DNA of 64,000 nucleotides from Aquarana catesbeiana (Eukaryota > Chordata > Amphibia > Anura > Ranidae). Below the pieces are notes generated by a model. It saw only the letters and a list, made by a program, of their open reading frames with translations. It was not told the DNA's origin and did not search any database. A program made the translations under genes and the position numbers. Of the stretch, positions 44,019-54,924 are shown one piece after another. Position 1 is the stretch's first letter, and each line of letters starts with the position of its first letter. The stretch is from NCBI RefSeq assembly GCF_042186555.1, contig NC_133328.1, positions 66,096,235-66,160,234 on the forward strand. Direction: 5' to 3'.

Positions 44019-44955
44019 TTAAAGGAGAAGTACAACCAAAGCTTGTTTGGCTGTACTTCTCCTGTGGATCACAGGAGTGCAGATCATTCTGCACTCCTGT
44101 GCCCTTTTTTCAGCAGACAGCGGACTGAAGCCTGGTCCAGGCTGGGTCAAGATTGTGACAATACGGTTGGGATCTGCCCACATGCCTTAACTGGCATGCA
44201 TACCTCTTGAGGCTTGGTTCCAATCTTGCATATGCCATTATGTCTGTGGGATTTGAATAAAAATGTGTATATTTTTTCCTGAAGAAGCAGGCGTTAGCCA
44301 GTGAAACGTGTTGAATATGAAGAACCCATGATGTTTCTGTTTTTAAAATGTGAAGGAATCTTTGTATACAGCAAATGTGTATATTCTCCAGATGTTCTGA
44401 TTATTAATGCTTTTAAGACTGTTTCTTAATGTTATTAATAAATTTTGTACTTGCATATAAAAAATGTGGTACCGTTAAAGTCCTTTTAGCTTTTTGGTTA
44501 GGGATTTTGTTTCCCCAACGTCATACTTGTCTTTGTTTTTTATTAGATATTCTGTAAATAAGTAGAGTGCTTCCCTTTCCTGTCAGCAGTACTGGAAGGT
44601 TATTATAAAGCTTTGTATTTTCTCCTGTGGATCACAGGAGTGCAGATCGTTCTGCACTCCTGTGACCCATTTTCAGCAGACAGGGGACTAAAGGCACCCA
44701 GCACCCAGGCTTAGTCTCTCAGTGAGCCGCTGAATGCCTGAGCCAGCCGCTTTTGCCCCCTTCACAGCCCAGCACTCCAGTGAGTCACCGACTCTCTGCT
44801 CAGGGAGCTCTGAGAACTGAGTGATCAGTGGTCTTTGATCACTCAGTTCTCACCCTTAGAGCCAGCAGGGGACAGATGCAGCATTGGGCCGATGCTGCAT
44901 CCACCTAGGTAAGTATGATTCAAAAATAATAAAAATTCCCATACTTCTCTTTTAA
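44019..44955. mobile_element. TTAAAGGAGAAGTACAACC MITE, split by duplication
   Basis: The left end TTAAAGGAGAAGTACAACC is at 44019, and the right end ATACTTCTCTTTTAA ends at 44955. Between them lies the second copy of the tandem duplication, which contains a second, 5'-deleted start of the same MITE. The internal hairpin GGATCACAGGAGTGCAGATC/GCACTCCTGTG is present twice. A right-end relative is at 49164-49456. Confidence 0.7.
44276..44315 (+). ncRNA. Hammerhead motif, copy 2, full core
   Basis: Box 1 CTGAAGA (44279-44285), stem II GGC-GTTA-GCC plus outer pairs across one A-A mismatch, GAAAC (44303-44307), GT loop, GTT (44310-44312), TTC/GAA at stem I. All essential core bases are present. 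Stem I is short, so activity in isolation is uncertain. Confidence 0.62.
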
Positions 44956-45173
44956 GCAGTGCCATCTTCTCTGTTCTGCTGTATAGTGGTATTTAGTCCA
45001 ACTGTGCAGCCCCTGTCCTCCACTTCCACTGCCATTGGGCCTTTGTTCACTGATCAGGGGTTGGAGGTAAGTCATTTTCCCCTTGTTTAAAGTGTTTTTG
45101 TTTTTCTAACTAGCAAATCCTTGACTCTGCCAGTATCTCAAATTCTCTTTATATGCTTTCACTACAATGTAAA

Positions 45174-45495
45174 AGAGACCCTGTTGCCACACCATTTGTT
45201 TCAACAAAACATTTCCTATAAGATCATAGGTGAACCTACCATTATGTAGAGCCCAGAGACTGCTGCTGAGCAAAACCATCTTGGATGTGACACGGTATAC
45301 TATTCCCCTTCACTCCTCCTCAGGTAGCTACATAAAAAAGTTATGTAGGGAGGTAAAGGGAGGGTGGGGAAGCTGGGCCAGCACAGAGAGTAATTAGACA
45401 CCTTCAGAAAAAGAGAGGGCTATGACGTGGCAGGAGGGATGTGGCTGTGCTGGGAAATTGATTCTTCCTGGATTGTTTACATTTTTAAAGCCGTA
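45174..45495. mobile_element. Dispersed repeat, inverse of 28834-29138
   Basis: Begins AAAGAGACCCTGTTGCC and contains CTACATAAAAAAGTTATGTAG. See the copy at 28834. 44956-45173 has no feature. Confidence 0.5.
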
Positions 45496-45639
45496 TTAAA
45501 TCCAAAAAAACAAAACTCTAATATATTGCAGTTCTTACAGCTCTTACAGCAAAGAACCCTCTACGCAGTTTAAGGCTAAACCACTTTTCTTTTAATTTTA
45601 GTTCATGGCCACATGTCTTTATAAATTCCCTTTTGCGGA

Positions 45640-46903
45640 AAAGCTTTATCCCTATTGTGGGGTCACCAGTACGGTATTTGTACATTGAAATGATATCCCC
45701 ATCCTCAAGCGTCTCTTCTCCAGAGAGAATAAGCTCAGTGATCGTAACCTTTCCTCATAACTAAGGTCCTCCAGACCCTCTATTAGTTTTATTGCCCTTC
45801 TCTTTACATGTCATTGCTGAGCCTGTCATCTATTTGGACCCCCAGGTCCTTTTCCATCCTAGAGTCCCCCAGAGGTTCTCCCCCTAGTGAGTAGAGATTG
45901 CATTCATATTTTTGTCACCCAAATGCATTATTTTACATTTTTCTACATTAAACCTCATTTTCCATGTAGTTGCCACCCCATTAATTTGTTCAGATCTTCT
46001 TGCAAGGTTCCTACCTCCTGCAGAGAAGTTATTGCCCTACTTAGCTTATTATCGTCCGTAAATACAGAGATTGAGCTGTTTATCCCATCCTCCAGGTCGT
46101 TTATGAATAAATTAAATAGGACTGGTCCCAGGACAGAACCCTGAGGCTCGGTTCACACTGGGGCGACTTGTCAGGCGACCTAGTCGCCTGACAAGTCGCC
46201 TCCCGTTCTGTGCTATGGAACCGTTCTAATCGGAGCGACGCAAGTCGCTCCGACTTAGAAAAAGGTTCCTGTATTACTTTGGGGGCGACTTGGGGCGACT
46301 TGCATAGACTTCTATGCAGAAGTCGTCTCGCAAGTCGCCCCGGCAGTCGTTTGCAGGTCGCCTCGCTTAGGCGACCTGCAAGTCGTGCCGCCCATGTGTG
46401 AACCGAGCCTTAGGGACCGCACTTTCCACCCCGGACCATTCCGAGTACTACCCATTTATCACCACCCTCTGAACTCGCCCCTGTAGCCAGTTTTCAATCC
46501 ATGTACTCACCCTATGGTCCATGCCAATGGACCTTATTTTGTACAGTAAATGTTTATGGGGAACTGTATCAAATGCTTATGCAAAATCCAGATACACCAC
46601 GTCTACGGGCCTTCCTTTATCTAGATGGCAGCTCACCTCCTCATAGAAGGTTAATAGATTGCTTTGGCAAGAACAATTCTTCATGAATCCATACTTATTA
46701 CTGCTAATGATACCGTTGTCATTACTAAAATCTTGTATATAGTCCCTTATCATCCCCTCCAAGAGCTTGCATACAACTGATGTTAGGGTAACTAGTCTGT
46801 AATTCCCAGGGATGTATCTTGGCCCTTTTTTAAATATTGGTGCTACATTGGCTTTTCTCCAGTCAGCTGGTACCATTCCAGTCAGTAGACTGTCAATAAA
46901 CAT
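45640..46903 (-). pseudogene. CR1 ORF2 reverse transcriptase remnant
   Basis: From 46903: VAPIFKKGPRYIPGNYRLVT, KLLEGMIRDYI, NKYGFMKNCSCQSNLLTFYE, then VDVVYLDF (motif A catalytic Asp) and a stop at 46577. It continues in frame-broken form as AFDTVPHKHLLYKIRSIGMD, with TWIENWLQGRVQRVVING to about 46440. A 265-bp MITE follows, then PQGSVLGPVLFNLFINDLED (motif B) and FTDDNKL (motif C, usually FADD). Both Asp of motif C remain. Multiple stops exclude function. The DNA after motif C (to 45640) still matches the CR1 C-terminal region. Confidence 0.9.
46145..46409. mobile_element. MITE inserted in CR1 reverse transcriptase
   Basis: GGCTCGGTTCACAC and GTGTGAACCGAGCC are perfect inverted ends, flanked by TGA (46142-46144) and TTA (46410-46412). 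Removing the element and one triplet restores continuous CR1 sequence. The 265-bp interior is almost entirely foldable GGCGACTTG/CAAGTCGCC words. Confidence 0.9.
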
Positions 46904-46941
46904 TAGGGTGCTTCCTGTGACATGTCATGAGGATAAACATT

Positions 46942-48217
46942 TCAGTTTTGGTTACTGAGGCCCCCCGATTCCCTTGTGAAGACTGAGGAGAAGAATAAAT
47001 TCAATACCTTCGCTATCTCTCCATCCTTAGTAACCAGATTCCCTTCATCATTCTTTATGGGACCGATATGACCTGACCTCCCTTTCTTACTATTTATGTA
47101 CTTAAAGAATTTCTTGGGATTTTTTTTACTCTCCTCCGCTATGTGCCTTTTGTGTTCTATCTTAGCCGCCCTAATTGCACCCTTACATTTCTTGTTCCAT
47201 TCTTTGTAAAGTTGGAATGCTGATCCCTCAGCCTTGTATTTTTTAAAGAACTTCTCCTTTGCTTTTATATGCATTTGTTACGTTGGAGTTAAGCCACCCA
47301 GGACTTTTATTAGCTCTTTCAAATTTATTTCCCATTGGGATGCACTGGCTAATGCCCTTATTTAATATGGCTGTTTTAAAATTCAGTGTCTTTGTATTCC
47401 CCTTATGTTTCCTATTTGTGTGATGTATACTAAAACTAATTGACCTGTGATCACTGTTTCCTAAATTGCCCCGTATTTCCACATCTGTGATCAGGTCTGT
47501 ATTGTTGGTAATCAGTAGGTCTAGTAACGCTTTGTTTCTAGTTGGTGCATTTACTATCTGACCCATGAAATTGTCCTGAAAGACATTTAGGAACTGGCGA
47601 GCCTTAGATGAATGCGCGGTTCCTTCCACCCAGTCTATGTCTGGATAATTAAAATCCCCCATTATAATGACACTTCCCTTTACTGCCGCTAATCCAAATT
47701 GTGATAGGAGGTCCTCCTCTGCCTCCTCTGTCTTGTTAGGGGGCCTAGAGCACACTCCCAGTATTACTTTTCCCTTAGTTTCCTGACTATGCAGCTCTAC
47801 CTATAAGGATTCCACCTCCTCCCTTGCTTCCTTAGTGATGTAATCTCTCACATTCACTTGTACATCATTTTTAATATACAGGCATACCCCTCCCCCTTTT
47901 TTACCATCTCTATCCCTGTGATATAGGGAATGCCCTTGAATGGTTGCCAGCCAATCATGAGAGCTGTCGAACCAAGTCTCTGTAATTCCTACAAAATCTA
48001 AATCCTCCTCGTACAACAGTAGCTCTTGTTCTCCCATCTTGTCCGTCAGGCTCCTGGCATGGGTGAACATGCCACGTAGTTTAGACCGATCGTAAATTAT
48101 TATCTCCTTATTGGGTGCTCTGGGGTTGCAAATAGGTCTTGTTACTATACCTACCTCGGGTTTAGGTGCTTTAGTCAACCGAATGCCGCCAATACTACCC
48201 TCTAAAATATGTTCCAC
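46942..48217 (-). pseudogene. CR1 ORF2 endonuclease and linker remnant
   Basis: Apurinic-like endonuclease blocks in order: MFTHARSLTDKMGE (the conserved Asn of NARSL is His), DFVGITETWFDSSHDW (catalytic Glu present), GGGVCLYIK, then after a frameshift region near 47760 GSVIIMGDFNYPDIDW and GNLGNSDHRSISF (both catalytic blocks present). A linker KEWNKKCKGAIRAAKIEHKR and KKFFKYINSKKGRSGHIGPI lies in another frame from 47274. An intact protein would nick target DNA for target-primed reverse transcription. Confidence 0.88.
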
Positions 48218-48239
48218 GCTAGCTATCTCTACCTCTGGC

Positions 48240-48540
48240 CATCTCCAGGAACCCGAACCCCTCCTTTCTACACCAGCTCCTCAGCCACTTGTTTTCCTCC
48301 CTAATCTCCCTCTGCCTTTCTGGTGTGGCTCGAGGTACCGGTAGTATTTCTGAGAATACTACCTTGGAGGTCTTTTTCCTCAATTTAGCTCCTAAGTCCC
48401 TAAAATAGTTTTTTAGGACACTCCATCTTCCTCTGACTTTGTCGTTGGTGCACCATGACAGCGGGGTCTTCCCAAGCCCCTCTCAGTAATCTGTCCACCT
48501 GATCTGCGATGTGCCATGTAATCAATGAGACTGGAGTAAT
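48240..48540 (-). pseudogene. CR1 ORF1 esterase-domain remnant
   Basis: Reading leftwards from 48535: ADQVDRLLRGAWEDPAVMVH, then after a one-base shift TNDKVRGRWSVLKNYFRDLG, AKLRKKTSKVVFSEILPVPR, ERQREIREENKWLRSW and CRKEGFGFL. The pattern (H.GTND block, then VVFSxILPVPR, then NxWLRxWCRxEGFGF) is that of the SGNH/GDSL esterase in ORF1 of CR1 LINEs. The N-terminal part with the nucleophile Ser is missing and the GTND Gly is lost in the shift, so it is not an active enzyme. Confidence 0.72.
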
Positions 48541-49163
48541 CCTCAATATCGTTAAATATTATGCTGTTAAAAATTGCAAATAAAAAAGTGAATCACATAT
48601 CACAGACAAGCCTGATACAGTTCAAACATGTATAATCAACGTGGCTGAAATATTCCTTATATCATAAGTCCTTATATCATAACTTATAAAGTGATAATAC
48701 TGCCCAGTGTTAAATAATACAAATAAAAAGTGAATCACACTTCAATGACAAAATCCTGATGCAACTCAACAAATTGTCTTTTAAATTTAAAACTACAGAA
48801 AGTGTAATACAAAAAGAAAGTCCACAAATATTAATCCTCAGTAAAAGTGCTAGTGCTTCGGTGAGTCCCACCACCTCTCAACTTATGCGCTCCCCTCTCC
48901 TTTTAACCTCTGTTACTAGGTCAAATCACACTTTCCCCTGTACTGGGGCATGCAAGGTAGGCTCCTCTAATGTTCTCCTCCTCCTCAGTTCCGCTGGATG
49001 TCCTGGTATCTTATTCTTAATTTGGTGTATGGCCCTTTAAGATCGTGATTTTCCCTGTGCGATGGCTCATGCAAGAAAGGGTATCCTCATAGTGCAGTAG
49101 TTTCAAATATATATTTATTTTAAAAGTAGTAACTTACATATAAGTTAAAAACAAGCAGATCAG
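48541..49163. other. Repeat-derived spacer
   Basis: Two related segments contain CAAATAAAAA(A)GTGAATCACA and later CTGAT(A/G)CA(G/A)(T/C)TCAA (48578-48640 and 48720-48770). AAATAAAAAAGTG is shared with 21477 and 22688. No gene. Confidence 0.4.
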
Positions 49164-49456
49164 AGCGGATACAGCCTGTCAGTCAGCATCTCTTCTGCTC
49201 TGATCCTCCACGCTCATTGGAGCAATGAGCTGTGGAGGGGTGGGAAGCGGTAGTCTCAGCGGTTCGCTGAGACCGCCATCAATCAAGGCAACTGGCGGAT
49301 CCAGACTTGGGAAGTCGGGATGACCCACTGTCTTGGCTGATAACAGTGACGTCAGCGGAGAGCGGACTTCAGACCAATCTCCGCTGAAAACGGGTCACAG
49401 GAGTGCAAAACGCAAAAAAAAAAAAAAAAAAAGCTCAGGCTGGACTTCTCCTTTAA
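49164..49456. mobile_element. TTAAAGGAGAAGT-family MITE, right end
   Basis: Ends GGACTTCTCCTTTAA with TTAA at 49453-49456. Contains CGGTTCGCTGAGACCG, ACGTCAGCGGAGAGCGG and an A-run. The left end was not found. Confidence 0.6.
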
Positions 49457-49808
49457 AGGTATATACTAAACAGGAAAGCATATAGAGTATATATGACATT
49501 TACATAAGTTACATAATGCTGACTGTTGCAATTTGAGGGCTGTCTTGTTCATTGCATACTGATGACCACTACCCCTGTATACTGCGCTAAACATTATATA
49601 CTCCTGATCCCCACTTTTTTTATACTAGTCTGTATATTACATACTCCTGACCACTGCATTCTGTCAGCTGTGCTGTACATTATATATAATATTGCTTACT
49701 GAACTCTGTATGTTGTAATTGTACTTTACACACTCTTGACTACTGCATACCCACAACACAGAGTGGTCAGTGTTATGGCATACATATAGTATATAGTACA
49801 TATAGCCC

Positions 49809-49990
49809 TTAAAGTGATTGTAAAGCTTTGATTATAAAAAAAAAAAAAAAATAACAAACATGTCATACTTACCTAGTGGCCCCGAATATCCTCTTCTGGG
49901 GTGCCTCTGCGGCTCTCGCGGCTCCTCCCTGCATCACATAACCCCCTAATAATGTGGTGCTCATATCATGCCACGATGAACAGTGGGTGT
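49809..49990. mobile_element. TTAAAGTGnTT-type MITE, left-end fragment
   Basis: TTAAAGTGATTGTAAAGC, A-run, AACAAACATGTCATACTTACC, CCCGAATATCCTCTTCTGGG and CGGCTCTCGCGGCTCCTCC parallel 60417-60600. The right half is missing. 49991-50348 holds no gene. Confidence 0.65.
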
Positions 49991-50348
49991 AACCAACATT
50001 GCCCTGCCCTTCAGTGATGTGGAACCTGCCCCCAGACAGCCACCCACAGCTCCCATATGGCAACAGATTTGTGTGTGACTATCTGTTACTTGGGGAGCAA
50101 CAGCTCGATCTAAATAATGTGTTTCAGGCGGCCTGAAACAGGGACACCGAACCGGGACACATGATTCAAAACCCGGACTGCCTGTGTGAATCCTGGACAG
50201 TTCAGTTGCCATTGATATCTAAGCACAGCATACAGATTATAGTGGTTCCAAGTTTGTAATGCACAAGGTACGTTACAAAATCCTGACCACTGCATCCTGT
50301 GTGCCATGCCATACATAACCTACGTTTTACTATTGAACTCTCTAAGCT

Positions 50349-50690
50349 TTGCTGTCCCCCAGTAAATTTCCCTCCTCCTCCCCAAGAAAACCTGCTCCAT
50401 CAAGGAATCTTCCCCACAAAGTAACCAACCAGTGTTCTCCTCTGCACCCCTCTTTGACTGCATCCCATGTCCACAGCTCACCTCTGCCCCCCCTTCCTAC
50501 AGCTTATCTCTGCCCCTTCTACATTTTACTTCTGCACCTCTTGTCTACAGCTCACCACAGCTCTAATCTCTGTACATCCCACCAACTTCTGTGCAAATAT
50601 CTTGCCCCCTCCATCCGCAGCTCTCACCTCTACACCCCTACCTTATCCATAGCTCTTACCTCTGCACATCCCTCCTGACTTTGTTCACAG
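50349..50690 (+). repeat. Degenerate CT-rich tandem repeat
   Basis: CACAGCTCACCTCTGC-type phrases recur about every 30-40 bp (CCACAGCTCACCTCTGCC, CTACAGCTTATCTCTGCC, CTACAGCTCACC, CCGCAGCTCTCACCTC, CCATAGCTCTTACCTCTGC). The Leu/Ser/Pro-rich frames are compositional. Confidence 0.75.
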
Positions 50691-50730
50691 ATTTCACATC
50701 TGCTGGTCATGTGACTAAAAGCTCTAATTA

Positions 50731-51175
50731 TTAAACTTACAATTTTTTTTTTTTTTACATCGCGAACATGTTATACTTACCTGCTCTGTGCAATGGTTTT
50801 GCACAGAGCAGCCCAATCTGCCTCTTCTCGCGTCCTCCACCTGCGCTCTGGGCTCCTCCCCTCTGCCAAGTGCCCCCATAGTGAGCCACTTGCTATGGGG
50901 GCACTTGAGCGTGCTCACTCCTGACCTGCCTCTGTGTGTCTATGGGACACTCAGAGCATGGCTCAGTCCCGCCCCCTGCTCCCTCCTCTCTGGCTGTGAT
51001 TGACAGCAGCTGGAGCTGCTGCTTTGTCTCAGCCATTAAGGAGGCAGAGACCTGGGAGAGCTCTCATGCACATTGCTGGAACGCAATTGGGCTTGTGTAA
51101 GTATTGGGGGGAGGGTATCTGGGGGGGAAGCTGTATGCAGAAGGTTTTTTACCTTCATGCCTAGAACCACTTTAA
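50731..51175 (-). mobile_element. TTAAAGTGGTTCT-type MITE, reverse orientation
   Basis: Right end AGAACCACTTTAA (TTAA 51172-51175), a likely left TTAA at 50731, then T-run, ACATGTTATACTTACCTGCT, hairpin CTGTGCAATGGTTTTGCACAG and CCCCATAG(T/C)GAGCC/TTGCTATGGGG. Non-coding. Confidence 0.75.
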
Positions 51176-52335
51176 GTCACATGATGTGTGCTGGAGGGAG
51201 GAATAAACAAATCCTCTCTTTCAACAGAGATCACATGACCAAATGCCTAGACTTTTTGTAATGTGATAAACACTGTTGAACACCCGCTGCAGCATTTTCT
51301 CCAATAAAATTATGTTTTAGCTCTTCTATTGCACCTTTCTTAGCTACCCTACTAAAACTGCTAATAGAGTTTTGTGTTAACATTTGAGAGTAAGTCAGTT
51401 TTGAGTGCAGATTTTTACTCTAAATATTTTGTAAAAATGAATAAAACTCAGTGATGCAGAGTTAATAAAGCAAATTCTTATTCTGCCCCCACCCCCTGCC
51501 CCAAAATGTGTTCCTGAAGCAATAAAAATATCTCTACTACGTCAGCTGAAGAAGGAAAGTGCCAAGGCAAAGAAAATTCCTGAAGAAAGTCTAATATTGT
51601 ATATCATTCAAGTGCAAATGTTAACTAGTAAGCAGAAACTGAACTTGATGGCAGATTGATAGGTTTTGGCTCATCCGGGCTGACCATATGATTATTTTCA
51701 TGTCTGCTATGAAGCCGCTGCTCAAAAATGGTTGATTTTGCGTAAAGAGAACTTTTTCTTTTAAAAGTCAACATGTATTCAAATGATTTAGAGGGCGTCT
51801 GGACTTGTTTTTTTATATAAGCTCTCCATATTAGATGCTTGTAAAATAACGTTGTTATGCAAATATAGAAAGTATGATAAAGGAACGTAAAGATCAGATT
51901 ATAAACTTGAAAAAAATTACCAAATAAATGTTATGTCCCTACCAACCAAATGCCATGAAACTTTTTGCCTTCAATCTAGCAATACAAAGAAATGTGCTAC
52001 ACATATACTTTGTCTGCTAAATGTGCACCTGTGGCCAGGCTATGGGCATTTAAGTATCTACACATTCATGGCAAGCTGTAAATTAGTTTCAACACAAGCC
52101 ATCACTGGTCTATGTAGCTGCCCACACTGTGAAGTAATTCCTCCTCAAACTGCAAGCAGAAAACTGAAATTGTCTAAGTCCTTTGATCAGTGGCTCAGTT
52201 TCCCCTGCTCCCCCATCCCATTAGTAATCCAGCAGCTCAGCTCCCCTGATCCCCCCTTCCAGCAGTAACTCAGCAATTTGGCCCTGAGCCCCCCTCCCTT
52301 CTAATCTATAATGTAGAAACAGTGTCTGTGCTCTG
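51176..52335. other. Low-repeat stretch, possible conserved noncoding
   Basis: 51540-51930 is repeat-free with balanced composition (GTTTTGGCTCATCCGGGCTG, GGGCGTCTGGACTTG). No gene evidence. The remaining parts are featureless. Confidence 0.3.
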
Positions 52336-52437
52336 CATACCTCCCAACTTTTTGAGATGGGAAGGAGGGCCACCTATTAGCAAGAGTATGTAGGCATAGG
52401 ACACACTCCCTGCCCCACCCCCTTAAAGAAAGCTTAA

Positions 52438-52487
<50 letters not shown>

Positions 52488-52712
52488 TTAAATCCAAAAG
52501 TGCTTTTTTTTACCACTACTATTACAAATGCAGCAATTTAGAAATTAAATAAAATGTTTAGCACTCTGAAACACTTTTTGAAAGATATAAAGTGCATTTT
52601 ATATACAACTATATAGATAAGACCAAAATAAGGGACAGATGAGGAGGAAAGAGGGACAGAAGGACTTTGTTCGAAATCAGGGACAGTCCCTCGATATTAG
52701 GGACAGTTGGCT
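52336..52712. repeat. Dispersed repeat CATACCTCCCAAC with (TA)n
   Basis: Starts CATACCTCCCAACTTTTTGA and ends with AGGGACAGTCCCTCGAT then AGGGACAGTTGG, a weak inverse. A (TA)22 tract lies inside at 52440-52485. I recall this as a common amphibian repeat. The dinucleotide array may have expanded within it. Confidence 0.5.
52440..52485 (+). repeat. (TA)n microsatellite
   Basis: Uninterrupted AT dinucleotides, about 22 units. 52713-53042 shows no other feature. Confidence 0.95.
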
Positions 52713-53296
52713 TTGTGAGGGAGAAGCAAGGTGATCTGGGCTACTGAGGGTACAACTTGAAGCTTTTTTTTAGTCCTTTCCATCATGAACTTAATAAATT
52801 GCTCCACAGTGTCTACAGCTCCAGAGGTCAGTGAGACCTCAGGTCGCTTTAAAGTTGGTTTACTCCTGTTAAGAATGTGTAAATATTTGCATATCCATAG
52901 CCACTCCAAGCCACAGTATTTGCAGACTATAATAGAACTAGAATAATTTTATTTTTCATTAGTTTTTATAAGATAAAACATTAACAACATAAGACTACCA
53001 TTCCATAACTGATACCTTCAGGTGACACAGATATATAATCTTTTAGGCCTGGTTCACACCTATGCAGCTGCAGTTTGCAGTCCGGAGTCCAGTGTGTTTC
53101 TGTTCACCCGTTCAGGTGCGATTCAGGTGCAAATTTTTACCTGAATTCGCACCTGAACCAGACCCAAAAATGCACAGGACCCTTTCAAAACCCCACTGCG
53201 GCCGCCCCGCACATATGTGAACTGGCTCTATTGAAATCCAGTAATTCACCAATTCACAAATTGGATGCAGTTATAAACGCATTCAATTTGCATATA

Positions 53297-54924
53297 CAGT
53301 GGAGACGGAAAGTATTCGGACCCCCTTAAATTTTTCACTCTTTATATTGCCGCCATTTGCTAAAATCATTTAAGTTCATTTTTTTTCTTCATTAATGTAC
53401 ACACAGCACCCCATATTGACAGAAAAACACAGAATTGTTGACATTTTTGCAGATTTATTAAAAAAGAAAAACTGAAATATCACATGGTCCTAAGTATTCA
53501 GACCCTTTGCTGTGACACTCATATATTTAACTCAGGTGCTGTCCATTTCTTCTGATCATTCTTGAAATGGTTCTACACCTTCATTTGAGTCCAGCTGTGT
53601 TTGATTATACTGATTGGACTTGATTAGGAAAGCCACACACCTGTCTATATAAGACCTTACAGGTCACAGTGCATGTCAGAGCAAATGAGAATCATGAGGT
53701 CAAAGGAACTGCCTGAAGAGCTCAGAGACAGAATTGTGGCAAAGCACAGATCTGGCCAAGGTTACAAAAAAATTTCTGCTGCACTTAAGTTTCCTAAGAG
53801 CACAGTGGCCTCCATAATCCTTAAATGGAAGACGTTTGGGATGATCAAAACCCTTCCTAGAGCTGGCCGCTCAAACTGAGCTATCGGGGGAGAAGATCCT
53901 TGGTGAGAGAGGTAAAGAAGAACCCAAAGATCACTGTGGCTGAGCTCCAGAGATGCAGTCGGGAGATGGGAGAAAGTTGTAGAAAGTTAACCATCACTGC
54001 AGCCCTCCACCAGTCGGGACTTTATGACAGAGTGGCCCGACGGAAGCCTCTCCTCAGTGCAAGACACATGAAAGCCCACATGGAGTTTGCTAAAAAACAC
54101 CTGAAGGACTCCAAGATGGTGAGAAATAAGATTCTCTGGTCTGATGAGACCAAGATAGAACTTTTTGGCCTTAATTCTAAGCGGTATGTGTGGAGAAAAC
54201 CAGGCACTGCTCATCACCTGTCCAATACAGTCCCAACAGTGAAGCATGGTGGTGGCAGCATCATGCTGTGGGGGTGTTTTTCAGCTGCAGGGACAGGATG
54301 ACTGGTTGCAATCGAGGGAAAGATCAATGCGGCCAAGTACAGGGATATCCTGGATGAAAACCTTCTCCAGAGTGCTCAGGACCTCAGACTGGGATGAAGG
54401 TTTACCTTCCAACAAGACAATGACCCTAAGTACACAGTTAAAATAATGAAGGAGTGGTTTCACAACAACTCCGTGACTGTTCTTGAATGGCCCAGACAGA
54501 GCCCTGACTTAAACCCAATTGAACATCTCTGGAGAGACCTAAAAATGGCTGTCCACCAACTTTTACCATCCAACCTGACAGAACTAGAGAGGATCTGCAA
54601 GGAGGAATGGCAGAGGATCCCCAAATCCAGGTGTGAAAAACTTGTTGCATCTTTCCCAAAAAGACTCATGGCTGTATTAGATCAAAAGGGGCTTCTACTA
54701 AATACTGAGCAAAGGGTCTGAATACTTAGGACCATGTGATATTTCAGTTTTTCTTTTTTAATAAATCTGCAAAAATGTCAACAGTTCTGTGTTTTTCTGT
54801 CAATATGGGGTGCTGTGTGTACATTAATGAGGAAATAAATGAACTTAAATGATTTTAGCAAATGACTGCAATATAACAAAGAGTGAAAAATTTAAGGGGG
54901 TCTGAATACTTTACGTCCCCACTG
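53297..54924 (+). mobile_element. Tc1-like transposon, 1,628 bp, nested
   Basis: Ends CAGTGGAGACGGAAAGTATT and (inverse) CAGTGGGGACGTAAAGTATT, inverted repeats of about 217 bp. TA precedes it (53295-53296); the right-hand TA has become TG. Same family as 39826-41367 in the opposite orientation, without that copy's deletion. Confidence 0.93.
53673..54721 (+). pseudogene. Tc1 transposase pseudogene, all DDE residues kept
   Basis: ATG at 53673. MRSKELPEELRDRIVAKHRS and KFPKSTVASIILKWK form the first HTH. A small deletion near 53872 shifts the frame. Then LVREVKKNPKITVAELQRC, KILWSDETKIELFGL (Asp 1), GGGSIMLWGCFSAAGTG and TGA at 54299-54301, then a second TGA at 54395-54397, FQQDNDPKYT (Asp 2; His to Tyr two residues after Pro), WPRQSPDLNPIEHLW (Glu) and MAVLDQKG, ending 54721. 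Both internal stops sit where Arg codons are expected and fit CGA-to-TGA change. Length matches the family (about 340 residues). Confidence 0.92.

Larger units (their letters stand above)
43511..44690 (+). repeat. Tandem duplication, offset about 680 bp
   Basis: 43511-44130 and 44190-44690 are collinear and highly similar (GAGGCTTGGTTCCAATCTTG, GATTTGAATAAAAATGTG, AAGGAATCTTTGTATAC, AGTAGAGTGCTTCCCTTTCC). Copy 1 has about 68 extra bp after GGAATTTTGTTT. Copy 2 has lost about 41 bp at the start of the MITE between two TTCTC words. Each copy carries one hammerhead motif. Confidence 0.9.
45510..48540 (-). mobile_element. CR1-type LINE, 5' truncated, degenerate
   Basis: On the minus strand the order is ORF1 esterase remnant, ORF2 apurinic endonuclease, linker, reverse transcriptase, then a C-terminal region (RRAIKLIEGLEDLSYEERL and SLEKRRLR themes) and the 3' part near 45510. 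The order and the GDFN, SDH and PQGSVLGP motifs are typical of CR1/L2-clade elements, and the esterase domain in ORF1 is known from CR1. Frameshifts and stops are present throughout. A MITE interrupts it at 46145-46409. Confidence 0.9.
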
